DNA of 64,000 nt, from the NCBI GenBank assembly GCA_009733575.1, contig ML769392.1, positions 1 to 64,000 of the forward strand, given 5' to 3'. Made by a program: the position numbers and the translations under genes. Below, piece by piece: positions 33,282-43,390 of the stretch; position 1 is the first letter of the stretch, and each line of letters begins with the position of its first letter. Source of the DNA: Gymnopus androsaceus JB14 (taxonomy: Eukaryota > Basidiomycota > Agaricomycetes > Agaricales > Omphalotaceae). The notes beneath the pieces are model-generated. The model was not told where the DNA came from. It saw nothing but the letters and a program-made list of their open reading frames with translations, and did not search any database.

Positions 33282-36200
33282 TCAAGCTGGTTCATGTACT
33301 ACAACATCCATCACCGATCTGGAAGACCAACTTGTCAGAAAAATGTCGCTAAGCCTTGAAAACAAAACATACCTCAAGTTCATCGAAAGCCCAGTTTCGA
33401 CATCCGTGAGCGTCAGTGTATCGATAGAATGCACCCCCGGCGACACCGCAAGGAACTTCATCCGCACAGACTGACAAGCTGAAGGCAAAAGCGGCCAATC
33501 CTTACTTTATTTTCTAGTGGAAGCACACCGGGATCAGGAAGAGGGGTAAAGCCCTTCCCTCTATCCAAATGACGCTTACCAGGTCCCCGATTCGCGAACG
33601 ATTCCACCTCACGACGTTTCCGTCGTGACCGGGAATCAGGGCAGCTAACCTCAAACCGTCGTGTCCAGGTAGAACGGTTGAAGACAAAGATGTCGAGGAT
33701 GAACGTAGAGAGGGGGTATATGAGGCCGTTTTGGCCCGAGTTTTCAGTCTTGAGCCGCAATCTTGGCGCTGCGGGCGTTGTAGGTGATGAAGATTCGAAT
33801 GATGTGTTTGGGTGGTGGAATCTCTGTTGAGGCAAAAGTCCAACAGAGACAACGATAGATTCACTTCCACCACTCCCTTCTTGACTAGGATTCTCTCCTC
33901 GGGAGCCATCATCGTCAAACGGTCTTTCTGATCCTGTGCCGCCTCCTCCTTGCCTAGTTCTTGGTTCAGGTCCCGGAGTCCCAAACCCAATCACTGGACC
34001 AGGTGTCTGAGGTACAGCACTACCCATCCCAGCATACCCGAACCCTCCCATCCCTCGTTCACGCCGAACCTCTACACTCGGACCTACATATCCAGCTCCA
34101 GGGGAGCTTGCACTATTTGGCGGCAAGTTCCCTCCGTGTGCAATGAGCGGACCCTTGCGAAAGTGTCGCAGGAGGTAAAGTTCCGTTGGTTGGAAAGGCA
34201 GGATATGCGGGAGTCATTGGGGGAACACTGAGCCCCGCGGAAGGTGGGCCCAAAGATTGTTGGTCCACGGAGGGAATCGTCACCGACAAACCCCCAGGCG
34301 TTACCCCCTCTATCTCCAAAGTCTTTGAATGGCGGCGGCGGTGGAGCCTCATAAGTCGTCGGAGACCTCAAGGGCTGTTGTGTAGATGCAGTCAGCGTCA
34401 CCGATGGTGGAGTGTATCTTGATGAGGTCGGAGACGGAACTGGCAAACTGTCTCTTCTCTGTCTACCACCCAGCAGACCCAAACTATCTTTCCTCTCCCT
34501 TGACTGTCCAAGAGCAGAGCTGGGACGCTCCATTGGCCCTGGACCAGCAGATTGAATATAGGGAGGCAGGACGCGAGGGAGAGTCGGTAATGTATGTCGC
34601 TTATCGGTCATACTAGTCGTCGCTGGGCCTGAGGTTGAAAAGGCAGCAAGACTAGCCCTTCTGTCACCTGAATTTGGGCCAAGGTCCAAACCAAATCCGA
34701 GGGAACTGCGATCTCTTGGCGATACCACGGAGGCGATTGAAGGATAGGACGCGGAGGCGGGTATAGAGGGGAAACGCGGGGATGCAGCGAAAGATACGGG
34801 TACGGGGAATGGAGATGGTGGTTCCGGAAGGGCGTTAATGGTTGGAAGCGGAGTTTCATCACCATATTCCTGGCTAAAGTCACGCCGGGGAATCTGTTGT
34901 GAGAGTGACAGGTCCAAAACGCAGTTCCATCGAGAAGAAAATGTGTCAGTGGGGTAATGATAGGCCTTGTCTTGTATTTCGATGGCCGATTTCTTTTCAG
35001 CATAACATGGTTTACCAAAAATATTGATGGTGACCGCTCTCTGTAAAGATTTATCTGGTCCACTCTGTTTCACCCCGCCATTCGGGCCCAATACCCCTGC
35101 ACTAGGAAGGGCATTCATTCCCACTCCCGTTGTGAGGTTTGATGGGTTCAGCGCTGACCCAAGATCCATCCAATACTTCCTCCTGCGGAGACCGCAGGAA
35201 TGAAACAGCATACAAAAGATTGTGCTGTTCATGCGGAGAAAGATAAAGCGGGAAACTAGCTTTCTCTGCAGACTTTGGGAACTGCTTCTTGGATTTCCTC
35301 CTTCCTTTACGAGCAATGGTATCCGCGGTATCCCATCCAATCAGCCTAGCAGTTGCACCATCATCTCCTCCACCAGCACCACCAGTAATTGAGATATCAA
35401 CCTTTTCGACCACAAAATCAGGTGCTTCGGCTGCGCGATACAAGGGATCTCCTTCCGTTTCGATTTCAACACAAAGCACAACGGTCCGCTCTGAAGCACC
35501 GGAAGTAAGACGATCTGGGTCCTCGTCATCTTGGTCGTCGTCACCCTCGGAGTCTTCTTCAGCTTCTGCGGCACTCCTTCCGCCGTCGCCAAGTTCGACA
35601 TCATCAAAATCTTCAGCACCCTCATCCAACAAGACAGCGGGCACAAACACTGTCCTCATCCTGACTTTGAATCCACTCGTGGTCTCTAGAATCTTTCTAA
35701 AGCTCTTCTTCAGCACGGCTTTTCCTCTCCCACCCATCGTAGGCTGACGAAAGTGTCCGCCAGTGTTCGGAAGAGCACTCTGACCAGGAACAGGAGTCGG
35801 TGTCATCAAGGCAGAAGATGTTGGTGTCTCTGGTTCAATGGGAGGAAGTGCAAATAGTTTGGCACGGGAGAGGGGACCGAGACGCGTCGAGGAGAGAGTG
35901 AGATCAATATCAGTTGAAGCTGCAGCTGTGTCGGTAGCCTGGGATTGTGGGGTTTTCGCTTTAGGGCTACCTAATGGAGTGTCATTGTTAGACAAAGGCT
36001 CTACGTCGACCTAGTGAAGAAGCCGGGGCAAAGGTTGGTCCTGCAAAGAGACCAGCGAGGAGATTAATTTCCGGGGGACCACCACCGACTTGGCTGTTAT
36101 CATCGATAACACGTTCCTCCTGTGCATTTACAGGTGAAGATGGAGCTGTAGGGGAAGCGGGGGCAGAGAGACCGCCTATGGAGCTGAGATAAGCTGCCAA

Positions 36201-37011
36201 CGGATTAGATGAGGACCTAATTGCCAAAGGCTTTTCGCGTAATGTTGCCGAAAGGGTCAGACAGAGAAGTGGAGAGTCAAAATGAAGGCGAAGAAAGGCT
36301 AAATTGCTGTCATGTCAGAGAGGAATTCGGAGATATGAATAGACTGAACTAACCAATGTCCAATATACTTCTGTACACTGCAACCCAAACCTCTTCTCTT
36401 TTTGACCACAGCAGATAGAATCCCTCGGTTCCTTCCTGCTGATCTGCCTGCTTTTTGTCTACGATTCCATTCCCACCTACATCCTGACCCCAAATTCTCG
36501 ATGTCAGCACAACTCCTTCCGCCTGCAGGTATCTCTGATCTATGGCCGCAGACGCTGGAGTCGGATTTGGCGTTGCAGGAGGTAATATTGAAGGATGACG
36601 AGGATTAGCGGATAATGAAAGATTTAAATGACTTGGTTTCTTTATACTGGACGTTCTAGGTGCCGGGGAGTTTGGAACATTGAACCTTCCGGAGGGTAAC
36701 GGAGACGGAGACATGGTATAATCCGTTGCAGAAGAGTCATTCGGAGAAATGTAGGAGGCCTCTAAAAGGACCTGCAGATGGGCCAGGAATTCTAGCAGAA
36801 TATGCGGAGGTTCAGTCGGGATCGGCTCTGGCTGTGGAACTCGTAAAATGAATAGCGTCTGCAGATGCTCGTCGAAAAATGCCTCTTTCCGGTCGATATT
36901 GCTTAGGTTTTCGAGCCATTCATCAGCATCGGGCCCAGGTGGAAGTGTTATTCCAGATTCTGGGACGATGCAGTCCAGTTCCGCAGAGGTGAAGAGATCT
37001 TCAAAGGACAT
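33282..37011 (-). CDS. TRS65: TRAPPII-specific subunit Trs65-like
   Basis: Subunit of the TRAPPII tethering complex (Rab GTPase exchange factor at the trans-Golgi). The start at 37011 reads MSFEDLFTSAELDCIVPESG with RKEAFFDEHLQTLFILR, the Trs65 N-terminal pattern. Then come Pro/Ser-rich linkers, an acidic patch (DEGAEDFDDVELGDGG), SPHEQHNLLYAVSFLRSP, ITINIFGKPCYAEKK (as AVTINIFGKP), TFSSRWNCVLDLS and a long disordered region. The C-terminal immunoglobulin-like domain holds LDIFVFNRSTWTRRFEVSCP, LENKVRIG, MKFLAVSPGVHSIDTLTLTD and VMDVVVHEPA. Two places do not join in frame as read: about 36010 (after APASSLG) and about 35167 (after EEVLD). Each is curable by one extra base or, less well, by an unusual intron. 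Identification rests on the two ends. Confidence 0.75.
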
Positions 37012-37096
37012 CCGAAGACTCGGAGAAGAGGTCCGAAGAGAGATATATATTATTAGCGCCCGTCATCACAAATGTACACTAGGGTATAGACTGTAG

Positions 37097-38539
37097 TTAA
37101 GTTTCCAAGCTTTTTGACGGCCGAATAACAGGAGTAGAATGTGGAGAGGCTGGCGTTATATGTAGTTCGCTGTTCAAGCTCCAAAAGTCCAAAGCTTTGA
37201 TAAGAGTCATGTTGTGTTCAAGCCCGCTAACTTGGTCGAATACATCGGCCTTGAACAACAGCTCGATAAATCCACGTCGTGATTCCGGAAAAATGAAAAA
37301 GTCTTTGAGAATCGTAGTCAACTAAACAGAGAGTCAGCATGTACACCAAAAAGCGACAGATTTATTTTACCTTTTCACGCAGGACGGCCGTAACATGTTC
37401 AAGAGGAGGTACGGGAGACCATTTAATCGACTCATCGTCGTCCTTTTGCTTACCTTTTGTCTGATCACTGGGTTCTGCGAGACCAAGCCACCGCTTCCAG
37501 AGCTCCAATTTCGCGCCATCGGATGGAGAGACTCTCATGAGTTCACGACACATAAGCTAGATACATTCGTCAGTATAGCTTTCAGACAGAAGATTGGAAC
37601 ATACCCAATCCTCCGTAACGTTTCCTTGCCAAACCTCTGGTAGATAGAACGTATCTCTACGACGAGTGACGTTGGTAAAGACAGAAGGTGCTGGAGCTGA
37701 AGAACTACTGGATAATCGGTTTTCCCATCCATTCCAGCTGTTCCTAATGGAGGAAGAACCCAGAGGTGAAAGCGCATTTATGCTATCTGCCTCCTCAGTA
37801 ACCAGCCGCCGAATCTTTCCTGGCCTCATCATGAGACGCACCCATCGCCGTCTACGGACCCATCCTCCAGCACTGAGTTTACCGACTGTGGCATGCCAGT
37901 GATTACTGCGAAACATCCAGTTATATTCAAATCCGTCGTGCTGGACCTCGCCAGAGTCAGTACGCATATCTACCATCCAAGAGTTGGAGACCCAGTGCCA
38001 GTTGCCGTCCGGGAGAGGATATTCCTTGAGTGAGACGTCGGGCTGGTGAGCACGCTTAAGGGAAACGGCGCTAGGTAAAGTGAACGGAGCGGGATCGGTT
38101 GGAAGTAGAGAGTTGCTAGAGTAGTAGGGAATAGAGAATGCAGTCAATCTGTAGACAAGGTAACTAAAGCGAGGAAATATTTATAGAGAAATGCAAGTAC
38201 CCTCGCTGATTTTCGTACAATACTGCCCTGGAAACAAGTTAGACGGTGTCGCTGGAAAAAGCCAGAGACTTACCACTCATACTTGTCTTTATATTCATCA
38301 TCGTCTGCGAGATGAGGAGCATTCAACTTTATAGTCTGTGCAGGATCTGAATCTTCCACAGCAGCGAGATTAGAGTCCTGCTCGTCATCGTTCTTCTGTT
38401 TTCCTTTCGACTTGGGTGGCGCATGGATATGAGGGAGAGAAATGGAAAAGGGAAACCGAGATTTGGGAGCCAAGCGCGACCCCACAAGGTCAGCAGCGCT
38501 CAGCGAAGGAGCTAGCCTTGGAGGAGGAGGATTGCTCAT
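37097..38539 (-). CDS. Dysferlin-domain protein (peroxin Pex23/Pex30-, Mug65/Spo73-like)
   Basis: The start at 38539 gives a Pro-rich N-terminus (MSNPPPPRLAPSLSAADLVG), an acidic linker, then a split dysferlin domain. DysFN begins near AVLYENQRGLTAFSIPYYSS and includes DGNWHWVSNSWMVDMRTDSG and DGFEYNWMFRSNHWHA. DysFC follows as GGWVRRRRWVRLMMRPG, with the usual WVRRRxWxR core. The C-terminal part contains ELWKRWLGLAEPSD, LTTILKDFFIFPESRRGF and ends VIRPSKSLET at 37097. In fungi this domain occurs in ER-peroxisome contact proteins (Pex30 group) and in the sporulation protein Spo73; here no transmembrane segment is obvious, which favours the soluble Spo73/Mug65 type. About 430 residues, several introns. 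It is 46 bp from the divergent JAC1 start. Confidence 0.8.
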
Positions 38540-38585
38540 TGAAAGCTTCTAGTCATGGTTCAAGTCCAAGCTGTTTAGTTACGTC
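38540..38585. promoter_or_regulatory. 46-bp divergent promoter, dysferlin-domain gene / JAC1
   Basis: Only 46 bp lie between the two start codons, so the 5' UTRs and promoters must overlap each other or the opposite coding regions. Confidence 0.6.
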
Positions 38586-39350
38586 ATGTCTCTTAAACTC
38601 GTACTTCGATCACCCTTCCTCACCCAAAGACTTTGCAGAGCCTTTTCAACGCATAGGCTTACCAGATCATGTCCTTCTTGCTCTCAACCACTGCCCACTA
38701 GCCTTCCAGCTTGTCCGAAGTGCTGGAATATATGGTCCATCCCAGCTGATACATCCTATCACAAGATATTTTCATTGCCTGAAGACTCTAATCCATTTGT
38801 TATCGATACAGCATTGTTGAGGCAGCGGTTCAGGCAGATGCAATCTACTTGTCATCCTGATACTTGGGCTTCCTAGAGGACAGGTGAGCTTGTACTTACC
38901 GACCAAGCCAGTTCCCAGCACTCAAGGTCTCTAGGATAAGCAAGACGCGGCCCAGGCTCTCTCTTCAGCCATTAACAATGCATATCAAACGCTGCTTCAG
39001 CCCATGTCGCGCATCGAATACATTCTCAGTCAGAACGGACATCCAATGGAAGAAACCGACAAGCTCGAAGACAATGAATTTTTGATGAATATAATGATGG
39101 CCCGGGAGGAGGTAGAAACGGCAGAAACGCGAGAAGAGGCAGAACCAGTGATACAAGAGAATCAAGGTCAGTAAGACGCGTTTATCGGCACTGGACGCGT
39201 TTTCTCAAGGTTCCTCTAGCAATGATAAACGAAACCATATCAGAGATAGGTTCATTGGTAGAACAGAAAAGGTGGCCAGAAGCAAAGCAGGTTGGCATTC
39301 GACTAAAGTATTTAGACGGCATCCACAAAGCTGCTGTGGAAAAGTTGTAG
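38586..39350 (+). CDS. JAC1: Mitochondrial Fe-S co-chaperone Jac1/HscB, frame problem
   Basis: J-protein that delivers Isu1-bound Fe-S clusters to mitochondrial Hsp70. The start at 38586 gives a basic presequence (MSLKLVLRSPFLTQRLCRAF), a zinc-type cysteine cluster (CPSCSQPLP, CPKC, also seen in animal HSC20), then FSLPEDSNPFVIDTALLRQR and the J-domain HPD in STCHPDTWAS. As written, TAG at 38874-38876 follows WAS directly. Skipping one base there gives RGQ, then across an intron DKQDAAQALSSAINNAYQTL and MSRIEYILSQNGHPMEE. The C-terminal domain is in the frame MINETISEIGSLVEQKRW and GIRLKYLDGIHKAAVEKL (TAG 39348-39350). The junction of the last intron (near 39173) is also one base out of phase. 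The gene is essential in yeast, so a true null is unlikely. Confidence 0.8.
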
Positions 39351-39579
39351 TTGCTTATATTCTACACGTTGTATCTTTCGAGGTCATTTTGAGAGAGCTT
39401 TCTCTCCTTTGTCAAAGTGCATATATAAACTAGAGTGACATTTGCTGTGTATATAATTTACTACTACTGAGCACTACACTGTAACTACTAACTACTGGTG
39501 CTCACTCAGCAGGAAAAGACGCCCGGGCGGCGCTAAAACAGAAACGTGACACGGATTTGAATTCGACGCGACTTTCAAC

Positions 39580-42500
39580 ATGGATCTCTTCAAAAATCGA
39601 ATCGAATCCTTTACAAGGCCCAAACGCGCTAAAGGTGCTCCCAATTCAAAGTCGAATCAGAAATGGCCCCATCCAGAATCATTCTCGGCGACTCCTGAAA
39701 CTCTTGCGGAGGCTGGGTTCTATTTTGACCCAAGTCCAGAGGACAAGGACAACGTTAGCTGTTATATGTGCGGGAAAGAGCTGGCAGAGTGGGCAGAGGA
39801 TGATGATCCTTTCGAAATTCACTTTAAGAAATGCGGGAAAAAGTGTGCTTGGGCGAATCTTAGATGTGGTTTGCGTACAGAGATGGATCCAGATGGACGG
39901 TGAGTGTCCAACCCGGGATTTTCGCGCTTCAGTTGCTGATTTCGCTGTAGGTTTGTTATTACTGACAAAAATCGGCTGCCTACTTCGAAACCTATGGAAA
40001 AATCTCGCTTGGAAACGTTTCTGTTTGGCGACGGATGGATTCATGATCAAGAGAGAAACCATCGGGGCGTCGTCCAAAAAGGTATACAATGAAGACTTTT
40101 ATTCTTGCTATTCTCTTAAATGGCTCTGTAGATGGCGAAAGCTGGATTCGTCTACACGCCTCAGGACCCCAATGATGACACCGCTGTGTGTCTTTACTGT
40201 GGTATCTCTCTATCTGGTTGGGACTGCAGACGATGATCCAACGTAAGGAACTATATTTGCCGTGTAGAGTGACCCTAATGTCTCTAAATACAGCGAAGAA
40301 CATCGCAAACGTGTCAAGAAAGCTGGTGTCCCCTGCCCCATGTTCCCTGACATCGTCTTCGCGCCACCTCCTTCCAAGGCATCTAAATCCCATTCTAGAT
40401 CCAAATCCAAATCCAGTCACGTCGACGTCACAATCCCTTTGGCCTCCGACAATTCGGACGATGATGCTTTTTCGCGTATGGGTTCCGTTGCGAGTTCTAG
40501 CACCGCTAAAACGCCCAAAACCTCCCGCGCTGTGAAAAAGGGCGCTAAAACTCCCGGTTCGCGTAGTGTATCCAAGTCTCGAAACGTCCCCGTTCTGGAC
40601 GATGATGAGGAACCTGAGGAATGGGAGCAGGCGCGCCCAGCTAGCAGGACCAGGAAGCCTTCCACCACAACACGTTCTAGGTCCGTCTCACGAACCAAGT
40701 CCGTAGCGTCTCTAGCGGATTCCGACGCTGGAACGGGAACTGAAGACGAGGTGGCTCTTAATCGCAGTACCCGTTCCAGAGGAAAGTCGCGAGACACTGG
40801 TAGAGGTACGGACGAGGAGAGTTCAACAGCCAAGAAAAAGGTGACGAAAACACGCTCGAAATCAAAAACGCGTGTTTCCGTGATCCCAGAAAACATCTCC
40901 CCTGAAGATGGAGAGCCTGCACCGCCTCCACCCAAATCGACCAAGAAACCACTGGCGAAGAAACATCTACTCGAAAGTTGGCTACGGCCAAATCCACGTC
41001 TTCGGTGAAGCAGAAACAGCATACGGAGGAAGACGACGATGAGGACGATTCCGATATAACTGCTCCTCTTCCTGCAAAGAAATTGCCGAAACCTGTTCCA
41101 GCTTCTGTGGCGGCTGCCGCTGCGCTGTTCGACGACGACGACGACGAACCTGTAAAGGACAAAATGGAAGTCGATGAACCCGAACCCTTAACTGCTCGGC
41201 CTACACGAGCAACGCGAAAGTCGACCAGACCTCCGCCTCAGGACGATTTGAAAGCCAGTACTACCAGGAAAAGAGGTACACATTCGCGAACAGCATCTAC
41301 AGCTTCCCGGGGAGGTAAATCTCGCACTCCCTCACATGCCGTGGAGGAAGCGTATGACGACGACCCGTTGGATGTTATGAGTAGGCATATTCCTCCCCCT
41401 TCGACTCCCTCTGTTGAGCCGGAAGCGGAAGTGGTAGAACAAAGTCGGCAGCAGAAGGCAGAGGGATCAACAGCGATAGAAAGAAAGCCGTCGAAATCAA
41501 AGGCAAAGCAGAAACCTCCTCCTACTGCAATCCAAACCGATATTTCAGATCAGCATACCTCCGGTCTCGCTCCTCCGCCCATCCCTCCCCGTTCTCCGTC
41601 GAGACCCAAATCCAAATCTGTCCCCCAGCCGCCAGAACCGGAGCCTGAGCCAGATATGGAGGTCGACACCGAAGTGATATCAGAGGAATCGAAAATGGCA
41701 ACTGGTACATCGGTGTCGAAACCGGAAGTGGATCGAAAGATACCTCCTCCGGAACGACAGCGAACCACTTCAGGTCCGAAGACGGAGAGACAGGCGTCGC
41801 GTTCGACTGCTGAATCTTCTAGGCCTCGATCCACGAGAGGGGAATCTTCTTCCTCTGTTGCTAGCAAGCCTAATCCATTGCCCAAATCCTCCACAATGAC
41901 CAGAGAGGGTAGCTTTTTGGATTCGCGTTTATCGACTCAAAGCCGTAACGGGGCTGGCGTTGTGGAGATATCTTCTGATGAGGATGAGGTCGAGGACGAG
42001 AACGCGGTTCGTGCAGCAGGGCCATCGAAAGTTCATAGTACGAAGCCCAAGATTTTGACGAATGCGAAACCGTCTCGGGAAAAACAAAAGGATAAGGAAG
42101 CTCCTGCCCCTGCCCCTGCCCCCGCACCTGCAATAGTCGAACAGAATATCAAGTCCTCCCCATCGGACACCTCCAAACCCAACTCCATGGCAGAGGTGGC
42201 TACGCAGAGCAGACCGACGAGCACTATATTCGAAGAGGGAAGCGTTCAGGCCAAGATCGCGCAGATTGAAAAGACAGCTGAAACTGAGGCGGGGACTGGT
42301 GGGAGAATTTCTCCCTTCAAGCCAGCGCTCACTTTGACTAATATTTTCGCTGCTGATCTTCCCAAAGGTGAAGATGTTGTCATCGATACTGTGAACGTGA
42401 ATGCGAACGCGCAGGAGGACGAAGATCATGATGTGCAGATGGCCGGACCTTTAGCAGTCGAGGAGGGAGAACAAGTGAAGGCGCGCCCAGAGACGGAGGC

Positions 42501-42882
42501 CAGCGAGGGGGCGGAAGCCAAGGTGGCCCTTCCTAATCACTCGAGGCCAGCTATCACTCCTCCTAGATCTCAACCCCAACAGCAGCCGCCAGTCAGCCCC
42601 TTCAAGACTCCATTCCGACTCGGCCCTGGGAATCCGTTCAGTGTTCCACCTACTCCGGGGGTACCTATGGAGCTCGCACTCGGTGTACCCATTCCACTTT
42701 CCAAAGAACTCTTCATACCGACGAGAGAGCTTTCTGATGCCGAGTTGAACATGACTGTGGAGGAATGGGTGCGGCATCATAAGCAGATAGAATATGAAAA
42801 GTTCAAGGAGGATGGTGAGAGGAAAATTGATACGTTTTTGAGGCAGGCGGAACAGACTAGGAGAGCTATTGAAGGTTTATGA
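39580..42882 (+). CDS. BIR1: BIR-domain protein Bir1 (survivin-like, chromosomal passenger complex)
   Basis: Targets Aurora kinase to centromeres. The start at 39580 gives MDLFKNRIESFTRPKRAKGA. BIR 1: WPHPESFSATPETLAEAGFY, CYMCGKELAEWAEDDDP, EIHFKKCGKKCAW. BIR 2 begins MAKAGFVYTPQDPNDD and continues CLYCGISLSGWD, then ADDDP, EEHRKR and GVPCPMFP, so both zinc sites (C-x2-C, H, C) are complete. A disordered region of about 800 residues follows, rich in Ser, Pro, Lys and acidic residues. The C-terminal helix runs ELNMTVEEWVRHHKQIEYEK to RQAEQTRRAIEGL (TGA at 42882), the region that contacts INCENP/Borealin. Three frame problems: one extra G at the exon end near 40081, one extra base near 40225 inside BIR 2, and one missing base (or a 39-bp intron with weak donor) near 40961-41018. 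Confidence 0.85.
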
Positions 42883-43390
42883 TATGATATTTGTTTTCGT
42901 CTTTAGTCTTGTTATCGTGTTTTTTTTTTTTAATTTTTCATTTTCCTACAGTACTACTTATACCACAGAGAAACCACCGTAATTGAAGACAAAAAAGAGA
43001 GAATTTACATCGGTTTTCATCGTACTTCTCAAAACGCGCATGCTACGCGTTGGACTTAGACGCGCTGGGCGCTTGAATCTCGTGACTATTTTTTTCTCCT
43101 GAGGTCTGAGGCCTCAGTCTTTCGCGAGTCGTTCTAAACAGCCAGTCAAGGGAGTTGTGACTTGGGGCTGAATCTACCGAATCTTCCTTATGCGCCTTGC
43201 TTATTTGCTCCGACACAGGCGCCGCCTTCTCATGCAATTAGACCGAAGCGCACAGTCTGTTTCTTCTCTTAAACGTCCTTCCGACCATTCCGAATTCGCC
43301 ACCGCTGTAAAATACGCAAGAACAGGACCATCTGGTCTGAAACGTCCAACCCCAACTCCCTTTGTTTCTCCTTCATTCAACCTTGCAGAA
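42883..43390. promoter_or_regulatory. Between BIR1 and the DEAH helicase
   Basis: About 510 bp: BIR1 3' flank with a T-run near 42921, then the helicase promoter. The helicase frame is open upstream to 43190 (MRLAYLLRHRRR), so the start could be earlier. The 43391 ATG is preferred because the upstream part looks unlike the family. Confidence 0.4.

Noticed and set aside
35289..35747. Plus-strand 152-codon Ser-rich open frame
   Set aside because: It is antisense to the Trs65-like coding region, and its composition is what an acidic (GAT/GAA/GAC-rich) minus-strand gene gives when read in reverse.
40417..41022. Minus-strand 201-codon open frame
   Set aside because: Antisense shadow of the BIR1 Lys/Ser-rich linker; no domain and no splice context.
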